A stretch of 38,979 nt of DNA from DATGZX01 sp035296965 (GTDB lineage Bacteria > Planctomycetota > Planctomycetia > Gemmatales > Gemmataceae): assembly GCA_035296965.1 (NCBI GenBank), contig DATGZX010000260.1, positions 1-38,979 on the forward strand. The letters run 5' to 3'. The position numbers and the translations under genes were made by a program. The first letter of the stretch is position 1; every line of letters begins with the position of its first letter. Shown in pieces: positions 1 to 9,447 of this stretch. Below the pieces are notes generated by a model that was given only the letters and a program-made list of their open reading frames with translations, was not told where the DNA came from and made no database searches.

Positions 1-154
1 CGTCAACTTCGCTCCGAGGCGTCTTATCCCCGCTCTCCTTCGATATTACTTTACAAGATGTGTCGAATCGCGCGGTCCACCGCTGGCGCGGTAGCCCGCC
101 CAACGCGCGGTTTTGGCCCGCTTTCAAAGCGCGGCTGACACCGGTTGACTCGGT

Positions 155-1683
155 CCGCGAAACTCCGTGATGCCGAAAGGCGTTGAGCACACGCATCCGG
201 TCCTGGATTTAACCGCAGATGGCAACCGCGAAACTCCGTGATGCCGAAAGGCGTTGAGCACACCGAAGATGTGCGCCAGCTGAAGGTCTGCAAAGTCCGC
301 GAAACTCCGTGATGCCGAAAGGCGTTGAGCACATAGCCGCGCAGGTCAAGGCCGCTCTGAAGGGGATCCCGCGAAACTCCGTGATGCCGAAAGGCGTTGA
401 GCACCTTGCCAAGGCAGCGGTTACGGTCGTTCTGATCGGCCGCGAAACTCCGTGATGCCGAAAGGCGTTGAGCACCTTGCGACCTGGAAGAGGGCGGCCA
501 GCACGGCGGCCCGCGAAACTCCGTGATGCCGAAAGGCGTTGAGCACCCAGCAAGAAAGGCTGCCGGCGATCCGCCGTATGGACCGCGAAACTCCGTGATG
601 CCGAAAGGCGTTGAGCACATTATCTTTGTAAGCGGAGCAACGCTTCCCCAGGTCCGCGAAACTCCGTGATGCCGAAAGGCGTTGAGCACCGAACTAAAGC
701 AAGGATACTAGACAAGCAAGAGGTACCGCGAAACTCCGTGATGCCGAAAGGCGTTGAGCACTCAGATAAAACCGGCGGACCAGCTTTTCCGATCTCCCGC
801 GAAACTCCGTGATGCCGAAAGGCGTTGAGCACTTAGCAGAAATGGTTGTAGGGCCGCGAACCGTTCAACCGCGAAACTCCGTGATGCCGAAAGGCGTTGA
901 GCACCCAGCGCTCGCTGTTGCTTATTTGTGAGATACGGCCGCGAAACTCCGTGATGCCGAAAGGCGTTGAGCACATCATGCGGCGCATGATTGTCCCGCG
1001 CGTGGTCGTCCGCGAAACTCCGTGATGCCGAAAGGCGTTGAGCACACTTACCCTTCCTTGGCTTTAGTTAACGCTGCCGTTCCGCGAAACTCCGTGATGC
1101 CGAAAGGCGTTGAGCACATCGGGCTTGCTGACACACCAAAAAGCTTCAGCACCGCGAAACTCCGTGATGCCGAAAGGCGTTGAGCACAAAGAGTGCTGTG
1201 GAAAAGACCGAACTACGATGTCCGCGAAACTCCGTGATGCCGAAAGGCGTTGAGCACATCCCTGGAGCCCCGGCACCTCCCGGAGAACTTGTCCGCGAAA
1301 CTCCGTGATGCCGAAAGGCGTTGAGCACACGCCGAGCCCGGCGGGAGCGAGAGGGTAATCAAACCGCGAAACTCCGTGATGCCGAAAGGCGTTGAGCACA
1401 TTTCCAGTCCGGCAAGGTTAAGACGCTGATCTCCCCGCGAAACTCCGTGATGCCGAAAGGCGTTGAGCACTCTTCCCTGCACTGCTTCTCCAGCTCCGCG
1501 AGCTTCCCGCGAAACTCCGTGATGCCGAAAGGCGTTGAGCACAAAGCAAAATCAGGAACCGCAAGCTTCAGGCATCCCCGCGAAACTCCGTGATGCCGAA
1601 AGGCGTTGAGCACTAGCAGGATGCGAGTCATGTCCCTGGTGCAATACCCGCGAAACTCCGTGATGCCGAAAGGCGTTGAGCAC
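155..1683. CRISPR. CRISPR array, 22 repeats and 21 spacers
   Basis: Twenty-two copies of a 36-nt repeat occur, starting at 155, 226, 297, 369, 440, 511, 583, 654, 726, 797, 869, 939, 1010, 1082, 1152, 1222, 1293, 1364, 1435, 1507, 1578 and 1648. On the plus strand the repeat begins CCGCGAAACTCCGTG and ends GGCGTTGAGCAC. I saw no mismatch in any copy, including both terminal ones, so repeat decay cannot be used to find the leader end. The 21 spacers are 34-36 nt and all differ. Inside the repeat ATGCC-GAAA-GGCGT can fold, and the GNRA-type GAAA loop exists only in the plus-strand RNA, which mildly favours plus-strand transcription. No cas gene lies in the window, so the subtype is unassigned. 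The 3'-terminal GCAC recalls published Cas12b (V-B) repeats, but this is only a hint. Confidence 0.99.
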
Positions 1684-2380
1684 CCCCGGTCAGCAGAAAT
1701 TACCCCAGGCCTTACAAAACGGCGTCTCGCGCTCGGTCTAGGGTTGACGAAAGTCCCCATATCGCCGGACGCCATGCAGTTAACCAGGCGCTAAGTAATT
1801 CCTTTGCCGCGGCCGCGTGTGCCCTCCAGGAAACCCGGCCATTCGCCGTGGCGTTTCCGGAAAGGACGTGTAGCACTCATCCGAGTGCTGCGGGCGAACG
1901 CTGCCAAACCGAGGCTAGTTTAAGTGTCGCAGTGGGATTGCAAGTGACCCTGTGCATCGACTCTGGCCAACGTGCGGTCTTGGTCGTTTTGTGAACGATC
2001 GCCGAAAGGAACCCTTTTGCATCCAAGTGGGTCCGTTTTGGGCGTTGCGATAAATTCCTAGGATCTCGGGGAAAAGGTGCGCCCGTCTATCAATAGCCAC
2101 CAATGCCACAACGTCGCATGCCGTGTGCCTGAGGCCGCTGCGCATGCTGATTTACGCCAAGGCCTTTTCCCGCGGCGCCACGCACATGATGGAGCAACTG
2201 ATCGCTGTTTCCCTCTGACCTATCGCAACCGACAAGTTTGAGACGCTTGCGCAGGTCATCTCTTATTCTCAAACCTCTCCCGCAGGACGATTCAACCGAT
2301 ATAAGTGTGTGAGCGGCTCTTCCGACGGAGGATCGGAACTCTGCCGGGGCCGAGTCCGCAAGTCCAACCTGGGCACCAAT
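1684..2380. other. Gene-poor stretch after the CRISPR array
   Basis: I see no convincing protein gene here. Two minus-strand frames (1915-2145 and 2090-2272) are open, but their translations are basic, low in structure and match no family I know. They may be gene debris. The only ordered features are the stem-loops described separately at 1829-1891. Confidence 0.5.
1829..1891 (+). ncRNA. Candidate structured RNA near the CRISPR array
   Basis: Two stem-loops follow each other on the plus strand about 150 nt after the array. The first closes with GGAAAC (1829-1834) and GTTTCC (1853-1858), with an inner GGC/GCC stem. The second is GTAGCACTC-ATCC-GAGTGCTGC (1870-1891), with one T-G pair. The second hairpin and the bases after it contain GTGCT (1885-1889) and AACGC (1897-1901), which complement AGCAC and GCGTT of the repeat. 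It could be a terminator or a tracrRNA-like RNA. I see no clear promoter. Function is inference only. Confidence 0.25.
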
Positions 2381-5300
2381 ATGAAACGGGCCTTCCGAAT
2401 CCTTCTCATTCTAGCCGTTATGCTCGTCATTCTCGGCATTGCGGGGTGGAAATACCTAACTTCCCGACGGCTTGCTTCTCAAGTAGCTGCGCGATTGGAG
2501 GTCCTTTATGGCGGGCCTGTTCGCGTGGCGGGAGTCGACGTCGGTTTGTTCCGCAGTTCCGTAGCGGGCGTGCAGCTTTTCGAGAAGGGGCAATCGGTCT
2601 CCGGGCAGCCCTGGGCTGCGATCGATGCAGTTGAGGCTGATGTTTCGCTCGTAAGCTTGCTTCGCGACAGAATATCACCGGATACCCTCCGCCTCACTGG
2701 TGCGGCCCTCACACTGCGGTTTGACAAGCAAGGGCAGCTTCTCACCCGGTTGCCGGATTGGTCTGTCGGCGATCCCGGAGACCAATTTACGGTGCCGAAG
2801 CTGTACATCGAGCGCGGTCAGATTACATTTCAAAAAGAGGGGGCGACGGATTTGACCATCGGTGGTATCAGCGCCACGCTGGGAAGCAAGGACCATCATC
2901 TACTGCTCACCGGCGCTGCCGACAATGTAACCCCGTCCGGCTGGGGCAAGTTGACGCTGCATGGTGCTTTTGATCGCGCCGCCAAGAAGGGTTCGGTCAC
3001 TCTCGCGAGTGACCGGACCATTCACGTCACCCAGGCCATGCTCAACCAATTGCCCTTCGTTCCAGCGACCACTTGGCGGGCGCTCCAGCTCGAGGGTGAT
3101 ACACCCCTGGCAATCACGCTCCGCTACGACCATGTCGACCAGATCATTCACTATCACGTCGAATTGGAACCGCACGCAACTAGGGTCCACGTGCCCGCCA
3201 TTGACCTGGATGCCGCCGGGGCGAGCGGCAAGGTAGTGATCGACGACGGACTGGTGGAACTGCGCGGCGTGCAAGGACAAGCGTTTGAGGGAACGATCCG
3301 CACCGATGCTGACCTCGATTTTCGGAAGGCCGTTACTAGGCTGCATTTCTCCAAGGTCGACGTCCGGGGAGTAAATATGCGCCGCCTGCCGGAAAATTGG
3401 GACTTGCCGCGCCAGATCGAGGGCCGCCTCAATGGCAGCGCCTGGTTGGACATTCTCCTTGGCACGGGCAAGCCACAAACCCGCGGAGAAGGACAGGCTG
3501 AGATTGAAGACGCCCGCGTTGGCGGACAGCCCACCGCGGAACCAATCCGCCTTGAACTCCACGCGATGGAAGGCGGTTTTGGCTTCCGCAGCCGCAAAGC
3601 GGAACCTCGGCGTCAGCCAGGAGCCAAAGGAGAAAAAGTCCCAATCCAATTGCCGGATGTAGACCGGGGTGTTGGACGTGATAGTGCGCGGGAGGAGATG
3701 CCTTTTTTAGCCCTTTTGGTCCATCATGTGGTTGCTGGACTGGAGCAAGCATTCCAAATCACGTCGTGGGTCGCACGCTGGCTTCCGGACAAGCTTGCTC
3801 TGCTGCCCCACAAGATAGCTCTACTGCCGCGGAAGCCGGGAGATCCGGGACGATACGTGGATGTAGATCTCGATATGCAGCGCGTAAGCCTTGCACGCTT
3901 CGTCAAGGGGCTGGGACTGGACCTGCCGTTTGCTGTGTCCGGTTATCTATCCTTTCAGGTTCGGGCGTCCATTCCACTCGATACCTCCGGCGACCTCAAA
4001 ACCTATCGCGTCAAGGGTTCGGTCGAGGTTACGCAGCTTCGCATGGCGGACATAGAGCTGGACGAGGTGCGCGGTAACGTGAACTACGGCAACGGCGAGT
4101 TGGTTCTGCAGGACCTGACCGGGCGAATTGCCGACAAGGATGTGCCCGGCACGGAGGTGGCTGTCGGCAATTTTCGGGGAGTCGCCCGCTTGCAGCTCGT
4201 ACCGCTGGGTGACCTGAGGGCAGACCTGGCGCTGGACCAAATACCCCTAAGTCGAGTGGCTGCTGTGGCCGGGGCAGCGAGCCATGTGCGTGGCGCTTGT
4301 TCCGGGACCGTCGCCGCCCGCGCCTCTGCCGCCAACCTGCAGGAGGTGAACGCCTGGGACGTAACTGCCAAAATCGTGGCCCCACAAATACAGGCCCTTG
4401 GTTGGAGCGTCCAGGACAGTCAGACAGAAGTGCGCTTGCGGCAAGGAGTGTTGTCTCTGGCTGACCTGCGCATCCAGGTAGAAGGCCTTCGGATCGGCGG
4501 CTCCGCGGAGTTGCGTTTGATCGCCCCATTTCGGTATCAGGGCGCGCTAGCGCTCCGCGAATGGGACTGGTCTGCGATCCAGCGTCTGGCCCCGGAAATG
4601 CAGTCGCCTGTACCGATCGCGGGACATCTCAATAGCAGTGTCCAGGTGCAAGGCACGCTTCAGCCGCTGAGTGTCAGCATGGCGGGAACGGGGAGTGCCA
4701 GCGATCTGAAGGTATTCGATGTGCTACTCAAGGATGTCAGGTTTGGCTGGGAAAGCGACGACAATCGATTGTCGCTCAAGAATCTGCACGCCAACCTGGC
4801 TGGCGGAAAGTTAGACGGTAAAGCGGTTATCCCACTCCGGAAGACAGTGGCCGGGAGTTTGGACCTGAGGCTGGACCAACTGGACGTGGCCGTGCTCTCG
4901 AAAGGCCTGCCGGCCCTGCCCTTCCACATGGAAGGCCGAGTGGGAGGTACACTCAAGGGCACATTTGCGCCCGCGACGCCGAGAAAAGAGCGGGCAGTTA
5001 CCTTGGATGTGGACCTACAATCGCCGCGTTTGTTGGTGCAGGGTGTTCCCACCGAGCATTGGTCGGGGACCGTCAGCTACCACCAGGCGATGGTCGATTA
5101 CCGCCTCGAAGGAAAACTGCTGGGCGGGAGTTTCGAGCTGAACGGCCAAATACCACCGGCGGGCACGGCATTGGCGAAGGATAGTCCGGCAGGGAGGCTG
5201 CGCATCGTGCGGGCACAATTGTCCCGCGTCAGCGACGTCTTCCGCATGGAACCCGGCACGCTTCCCTTACAGGGCCTCGTGGATCTCGAGGTCACGTTCC

Positions 5301-6436
5301 GACACGAAGGCCCTAACCGAGCCCCGGTCGGCAATGGCCGCTTTGTGGTGACGCGGCCGCGCTGGGGCGCGACCGAACTGGCGGAAACTCTACAAGGCCA
5401 ACTGTCGTTAACCCCGGGGGAACTGCGGGTCGGCAAGATCACCGCCAGCGTAGGCGGGGGATCATTGTCCGGCCAATTTGCCCTTAATCTGCAAAGGGTG
5501 GAGCAGAGTTGGTTTAAGCTGCGCCTGGAAGGAGTCGAGGCTTCCTCGGTCTTGGCGCCCTGGCCCTCGCTGGCGGGGAAGGTCGAAGGTCAGGTCGACG
5601 CACATTTGCGGGGAAGACTGGGCAGGGAGTGGTCAGGCAGCGGTTCTCTTGTCTTGGGCCGAGGCAAGATCGCGGGCATCGAAATTAGCGACTGGCGTTT
5701 GCCGATTACCTGGAACTTTTCTCCGGCTGAAGGCCAGGGCGAAATACATTTTCCCGAGAGTAGCGCCCAGGTGGCCATGGGGAGGGTTAGCGGGCAGGGG
5801 CGGTTTATGTGGGGAACAGGCCTGAACCTGGAAGGCCAGATTCGCTTTGTTAATCTCGAGTTGCGACCGGTCCTGAGGCCGGTGACCGAATCGCAGCAGC
5901 TCGGTAGCGGGCGTGTGACCGGGAGGTTTGACTTTGCCGGCACCAATGTCCTCTCGGTGGATGATCTGACCGGCACCATAGGAGCAACGCTGGCGCAGAC
6001 TCAGGCCTTTCAATTTCCGGCGCTGCAGCCCCTAGCTCCCTTCCTGGGAATCCAGGCTTCATCTACCTTTGAGGGAGGTGAGCTTCGCGCTCATCTGACG
6101 CGGGGCGTATTGCGCTTGGATAACCTCTCGCTTCAAGGAACGATCCTCCAGGTATTCGTCGAAGGCAACATCACGTTCGCGGGACGGCTGGACCTTGACG
6201 TCACGGGCAAGTCCGGTGCTACCTCGCTAGATTCCACGCGCCTGCGCTTGCTGGGTTTGCCGCTTCCCATTGAGGGCGCTATCTCCCTCGCCGTCCTGAG
6301 ACGGGTCACTGGTTTTCTTTCCAGTCGCCTTCTTCACCTGCGCGTGACGGGCACGGTGCGCAATCCTACGATCCGCATTGAGCCAGTATCGCTCATCAGC
6401 GAGGGCGCGTTGCGATTCCTCTTGAACTCCCGATGA
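2381..6436 (+). CDS. AsmA-like envelope protein, 1351 aa
   Basis: The product has one N-terminal membrane segment (about residues 5-22, MKRAFRILLILAVMLVILG) followed by about 1,300 residues rich in predicted beta strand with repeated 'xGxLxLxLxQ' patterns. The C-terminal part ends with an AsmA-like region (LRLLGLPLPIEGAISLAVLR and then a basic-hydrophobic segment). AsmA/TamB/YhdP relatives are inner-membrane-anchored proteins whose beta-groove bridges the periplasm and is thought to carry lipids to the outer membrane. That role is inferred here from family only. I chose the ATG at 2381 because the hydrophobic anchor begins there. The frame is also open back to 2309, which would add 24 hydrophilic residues before the anchor. 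No Shine-Dalgarno sequence is obvious at either start. The next gene on the same strand is an export lipoprotein 153 nt downstream, so both may act in envelope biogenesis. Confidence 0.8.
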   Translation: MKRAFRILLILAVMLVILGIAGWKYLTSRRLASQVAARLEVLYGGPVRVAGVDVGLFRSSVAGVQLFEKGQSVSGQPWAAIDAVEADVSLVSLLRDRISPDTLRLTGAALTLRFDKQGQLLTRLPDWSVGDPGDQFTVPKLYIERGQITFQKEGATDLTIGGISATLGSKDHHLLLTGAADNVTPSGWGKLTLHGAFDRAAKKGSVTLASDRTIHVTQAMLNQLPFVPATTWRALQLEGDTPLAITLRYDHVDQIIHYHVELEPHATRVHVPAIDLDAAGASGKVVIDDGLVELRGVQGQAFEGTIRTDADLDFRKAVTRLHFSKVDVRGVNMRRLPENWDLPRQIEGRLNGSAWLDILLGTGKPQTRGEGQAEIEDARVGGQPTAEPIRLELHAMEGGFGFRSRKAEPRRQPGAKGEKVPIQLPDVDRGVGRDSAREEMPFLALLVHHVVAGLEQAFQITSWVARWLPDKLALLPHKIALLPRKPGDPGRYVDVDLDMQRVSLARFVKGLGLDLPFAVSGYLSFQVRASIPLDTSGDLKTYRVKGSVEVTQLRMADIELDEVRGNVNYGNGELVLQDLTGRIADKDVPGTEVAVGNFRGVARLQLVPLGDLRADLALDQIPLSRVAAVAGAASHVRGACSGTVAARASAANLQEVNAWDVTAKIVAPQIQALGWSVQDSQTEVRLRQGVLSLADLRIQVEGLRIGGSAELRLIAPFRYQGALALREWDWSAIQRLAPEMQSPVPIAGHLNSSVQVQGTLQPLSVSMAGTGSASDLKVFDVLLKDVRFGWESDDNRLSLKNLHANLAGGKLDGKAVIPLRKTVAGSLDLRLDQLDVAVLSKGLPALPFHMEGRVGGTLKGTFAPATPRKERAVTLDVDLQSPRLLVQGVPTEHWSGTVSYHQAMVDYRLEGKLLGGSFELNGQIPPAGTALAKDSPAGRLRIVRAQLSRVSDVFRMEPGTLPLQGLVDLEVTFRHEGPNRAPVGNGRFVVTRPRWGATELAETLQGQLSLTPGELRVGKITASVGGGSLSGQFALNLQRVEQSWFKLRLEGVEASSVLAPWPSLAGKVEGQVDAHLRGRLGREWSGSGSLVLGRGKIAGIEISDWRLPITWNFSPAEGQGEIHFPESSAQVAMGRVSGQGRFMWGTGLNLEGQIRFVNLELRPVLRPVTESQQLGSGRVTGRFDFAGTNVLSVDDLTGTIGATLAQTQAFQFPALQPLAPFLGIQASSTFEGGELRAHLTRGVLRLDNLSLQGTILQVFVEGNITFAGRLDLDVTGKSGATSLDSTRLRLLGLPLPIEGAISLAVLRRVTGFLSSRLLHLRVTGTVRNPTIRIEPVSLISEGALRFLLNSR

Positions 6437-6577
6437 ACTGGGTAATTGGGGCACCTTTTCTGGATCTACCGAATCGACGCAACTTTCGAGATTCAATCAA
6501 TGCAGTTAACTCGCCGATAAGAGAAAGGAAGTACTTTCAACGAGGTTGGCGAAAGATCCGGAAAAAGGACGCCTTTC

Positions 6578-6582
6578 GGAGG
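6578..6582 (+). promoter_or_regulatory. Shine-Dalgarno site of the export lipoprotein gene
   Basis: GGAGG lies 7 nt before the ATG at 6590. It decides that ATG over the overlapping in-frame TTG at 6587. Confidence 0.7.
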
Positions 6583-6589
6583 ACTGTTG

Positions 6590-7486
6590 ATGGGAGGAGC
6601 TCCAGCGAAAGCACGTGGGTACTGGCGCCATCGGTATCTACTTGGGCTGGTTCCTCTCGTCCTGGTGGGATGTTCAGCCTTGGCAGGCAATTCGGTATCT
6701 TCCCGGAACCCCCTGCTGGCCACCGCGAAGAGCGTCCGGCAGCCGACTGGCACGACACTAGCACTGCCGCGCGAATTGAACAAGCACGTTACGGAATCGT
6801 ATGTCGTCGAACCGAGCGACGTCCTGCTGGTTGTCGCGGCAGATCTGGATTCCCCCGTGCACATGCCGGGCGATCAACCGGTCTTGCCGGACGGCACAAT
6901 CAACTTGGGTCGTTACGGCCGGCTCGTGGTCGCGGGCAAGACTGTGGACGAAATCGAGGTAATGGTGCGCGCTGCCGTGCAAGCGCATACCCAGGGTCAA
7001 GAAGTGGGGCCCTTTACGGCACGCGTGGTGACGCGCGTGAGCAAGGTCTACTACGTCCTGGGCGAAGTCAGCGCTCCTGGGGCTTTCCCGCTGACCGGTC
7101 GTGAAACCGTGCTGGACGGCATTCTGGCGGCGGGAGGGCTGACGGATCGCGCATCACGATCCGACATCATTCTGAGCCGGCCGACGCACCCCGACAGTTG
7201 CCGAATTGTGTTGCCGATCTGCCTCCGTGAAATCGTCCAGTTGGGCGACACGACCACGAACTATCAGCTTGCACCAGGCGACCGTATCTTCGTGGCCAGC
7301 AAAACGCCATTCGAACGCCTGTTCGGCTCCCGTAACGAGCAATGTCTCTGCAAGGGTCCGCAAGCTCCCTGCGCGTCACCGGATGGAGTCTGTATCGGCG
7401 AGGCGCCGCCGGGGACTCTTCAATCGGTTAAGCCTGACGCTGTTCCCCTGCGAAACCGGCAGGTATCTCCGGCGGAATCGCAGTAA
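6590..7486 (+). CDS. Polysaccharide export lipoprotein (Wza-like)
   Basis: The 298-residue product starts with a lipoprotein signal: basic residues, a hydrophobic core and the lipobox LVGC with Cys28. Next comes a polysaccharide biosynthesis/export domain (about residues 65-130: YVVEPSDVLLVVAADLDS, then VLPDGTINLGRYGRLVVAGK and the TVDEIE helix), then a SLBB domain (about 150-235: VYYVLGEVSAPGAFPLTGRE, ILAAGGLTDRASRSDI, YQLAPGDRIFV). Wza-type proteins form the outer-membrane channel for capsule or exopolysaccharide. The usual partners (Wzc kinase, glycosyltransferases) are not adjacent, so it may work with loci elsewhere. The C-terminal tail carries several cysteines (CLCKGPQAPC, then GVC), which is unusual for the family and could reflect disulfides or metal binding. 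Length and domain order fit the family well. Confidence 0.9.
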   Translation: MGGAPAKARGYWRHRYLLGLVPLVLVGCSALAGNSVSSRNPLLATAKSVRQPTGTTLALPRELNKHVTESYVVEPSDVLLVVAADLDSPVHMPGDQPVLPDGTINLGRYGRLVVAGKTVDEIEVMVRAAVQAHTQGQEVGPFTARVVTRVSKVYYVLGEVSAPGAFPLTGRETVLDGILAAGGLTDRASRSDIILSRPTHPDSCRIVLPICLREIVQLGDTTTNYQLAPGDRIFVASKTPFERLFGSRNEQCLCKGPQAPCASPDGVCIGEAPPGTLQSVKPDAVPLRNRQVSPAESQ

Positions 7487-7955
7487 CCCTTCGGACGCCT
7501 TTCGTCAAACCGCCAGGCAATCTTAACCGCGGTCAGTCAGCCGCTGATTTGTTTCAGATACTGATGGCGTCATCTGGAGGAATAGACCCACTTACCGTAA
7601 AAGGGGTCCCTTCAGCGAACCAATAGGCGGCTGCTTGTTTCCCCTGCGTCCGATGAACGATTGGCTGCATGTTCGCTTAATAGCTTGTGAAGTCTGGCTG
7701 TCCTGATTGCTGCCCGAATGAGCGGCTGCATTTGGCATGATTCTGTGATCTCTCCAAGTCACACTCGGCAAAAAACCGCTTAAGTGGCATATAATGCGCC
7801 CAAGCATCTGAGCGCATCTACCGCGTGCAAACAGATGCAACGACAATCGGATGAAGGATGCGCGGCCGCCTCCCACGGGCGATGTGATCGCCGGCGGCGG
7901 GTGGGTTGTACCGCGTAAGCGCCCCGCAGCAGCAAACAGCAAAGGCCGGGGATTC
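7487..7955. other. Intergenic region before the sulfatase
   Basis: No gene is supported here. The sulfatase frame is open from 7851, but the residues before 7956 lack signal-peptide character. A possible promoter is noted separately near 7765-7795. Confidence 0.5.
7765..7795 (+). promoter_or_regulatory. Possible promoter upstream of the sulfatase
   Basis: A perfect TATAAT lies at 7790-7795. A weak -35-like TCGGCA (7765-7770) lies 19 nt before it, which is longer than ideal. The site would give a leader of about 150 nt before the start at 7956. The -10 match alone is weak evidence. Confidence 0.3.
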
Positions 7956-9419
7956 ATGAATGGGTACTTGCAAGTCGTCCGCTTCATCGCGACGGCAATC
8001 GCGGTTTGTCGGCTGGGAGCAGGACTGCTCCGAGCGGCGGAACCATCTTTTGGCAAGCAGCCGAATATCATTTTTCTGTTAACCGACGACCAGGGTTATG
8101 GCGATTTGTCCTGTCACGGAAATCCCATTCTGAGGACACCGAACCTGGACCGGCTTCACGGCGAGGGTGTTCGATTCACCGACTTCCACGTCAGTCCAAC
8201 GTGCTCGCCCACGCGCGCGGCACTGATGACCGGCCGTCACGAATTCCGCAATGGCGTCACCCATACCATCCTCGAACGCGAGCGCCTGACGCTCACGGCC
8301 ACTACCCTTGCCGAGATACTCAGGTCGGCTGGGTACACCACCGGCATCTTCGGCAAATGGCACCTTGGCGACGAGCCCGACCACTGGCCCGACAAACGCG
8401 GGTTCGATGAAATGTTCGTTCACGGCGCCGGCGGTATCGGCCAGACCTACCCAGGCAGTTGCGGCGATGCGCCGGGCAATACGTATTTCGACCCAGCTAT
8501 TCTGCACAACGGCAGGTTCGAGAAGACCAAAGGTTACTGCACCGACGTATTCTTCGGACAGGCAACGAAGTGGATCGAGTCGGTGAAAGGCAAGCAGCCC
8601 TTTTTCTGCTATCTCGCCACGAACGCCCCACACGCTCCTTTGCAGGTCCGGCCCGAGGACGAAAAACGGTATGCCGACAAGGTGAAGAACCCCATGGTTG
8701 CCAAATTCTTTGGCATGATCGCAAACATCGACGACAACGTCGGCAAACTCCTGGCGAAGTTGCAGGAATGGGATATCGAACGCGATACCCTCTTCATTTT
8801 CATGAACGACAATGGCGGAACCGTCGGCGTGCAGGTCTATAACGCTGGGATGCGCGGCCAAAAGGTAACGCCCTGGCTGGGCGGAACGCGGGCGGCGGCG
8901 TTCTGGCGCTGGCCGGGGACGCTGAAGCCGGCCGACGTAGATCGCCTCTCCAGTCACATCGACGTACTTCCAACCCTCGCGGAAATTGCTGGTGCGAAAC
9001 TCACCGACAAGGTCAAGGAGCAGGTGGAGGGACGCAGTCTGCTGCCGCTCTTGAAGGACCCGAAGGCCGACTGGCCTGAGCGAGTTCTCTTCACACACGT
9101 GGGCCGCTGGCCCAAAGGGACCAGGCCGGAGGAGTACAAGTATCGCGGTTGTAGCGTGCGCTCTGCGCGCTGGCAGCTGGTTTCCGAGAGCAAGGATGGC
9201 AAAAAGGCGTGGCAACTCTTTGACGTGAAAGCCGATCCGGGTGAGAAGACCGATGTCGCGGACGAGCACCCAGCTGTGGTCCGGGAACTTGACAGGGCCT
9301 ACGACCAATGGTGGTCGTCGGTGCAGCCGCAACTGGTGAACGAAAACGCCCCCGGGCCGAAGGTCAATCCCTTCAGAGAACTGTACGAGAGGCAATTCGG
9401 CAAGGCCGTGCCGCCATAG
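7956..9419 (+). CDS. Secreted sulfatase (arylsulfatase family)
   Basis: The 487-residue product belongs to the formylglycine-dependent sulfatases, which hydrolyse sulfate esters, often on sulfated polysaccharides. Metal-binding aspartates appear in FLLTDDQGYGD (about residues 41-51). The CSPTRAALMTGR motif holds Cys83, which maturation converts to formylglycine. GKWHLGD and a later MNDNGG segment complete the active-site pattern. The N-terminus (MNGYLQVVRFIATAIAV, ending near LLRAAEPS) looks like a Sec signal peptide, so the enzyme acts in the periplasm or outside. I chose the ATG at 7956 because it begins this signal; the frame extends upstream to 7851 with unlikely sequence. The C-terminal LFDVKADPGEKTDVADEHP segment is typical of the family. 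The gene converges with a YjbR gene 28 nt away. The substrate cannot be told from sequence. Planctomycetes carry many such genes. Confidence 0.95.
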   Translation: MNGYLQVVRFIATAIAVCRLGAGLLRAAEPSFGKQPNIIFLLTDDQGYGDLSCHGNPILRTPNLDRLHGEGVRFTDFHVSPTCSPTRAALMTGRHEFRNGVTHTILERERLTLTATTLAEILRSAGYTTGIFGKWHLGDEPDHWPDKRGFDEMFVHGAGGIGQTYPGSCGDAPGNTYFDPAILHNGRFEKTKGYCTDVFFGQATKWIESVKGKQPFFCYLATNAPHAPLQVRPEDEKRYADKVKNPMVAKFFGMIANIDDNVGKLLAKLQEWDIERDTLFIFMNDNGGTVGVQVYNAGMRGQKVTPWLGGTRAAAFWRWPGTLKPADVDRLSSHIDVLPTLAEIAGAKLTDKVKEQVEGRSLLPLLKDPKADWPERVLFTHVGRWPKGTRPEEYKYRGCSVRSARWQLVSESKDGKKAWQLFDVKADPGEKTDVADEHPAVVRELDRAYDQWWSSVQPQLVNENAPGPKVNPFRELYERQFGKAVPP

Positions 9420-9447
9420 TACTTTTCTTGAAGAACTGGTGGTCCTA

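Noticed and set aside
51..1775. Many open frames across the CRISPR array with repeated LNAFRHHGVSR-type peptides
   Set aside because: They are translations of the repeat and spacers. Frame and content follow the ~71-nt period, and there is no ribosome-binding site or family match.
1772..1795. ATGCAGTTAAC shared with the region near 6500 as a possible repeat
   Set aside because: Only 11 identical bases with poor flanking similarity, within chance expectation.
1915..2272. Two overlapping minus-strand open frames after the array
   Set aside because: Basic, low-complexity translations with no start signal and no recognisable domain.
6433..7104. Plus-strand open frame overlapping the export lipoprotein gene
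   Set aside because: It overlaps a recognised domain gene in another frame and reads as low-quality protein.
7582..7596. AATAGACCCACTT, seen again near 38450, as a possible element end
   Set aside because: A single 13-nt match in 39 kb is expected by chance, and neither flank shows inverted repeats or a transposase.
8079..9395. Long minus-strand open frame opposite the sulfatase gene
   Set aside because: It is antisense to a clearly conserved enzyme gene and arises from its codon bias.
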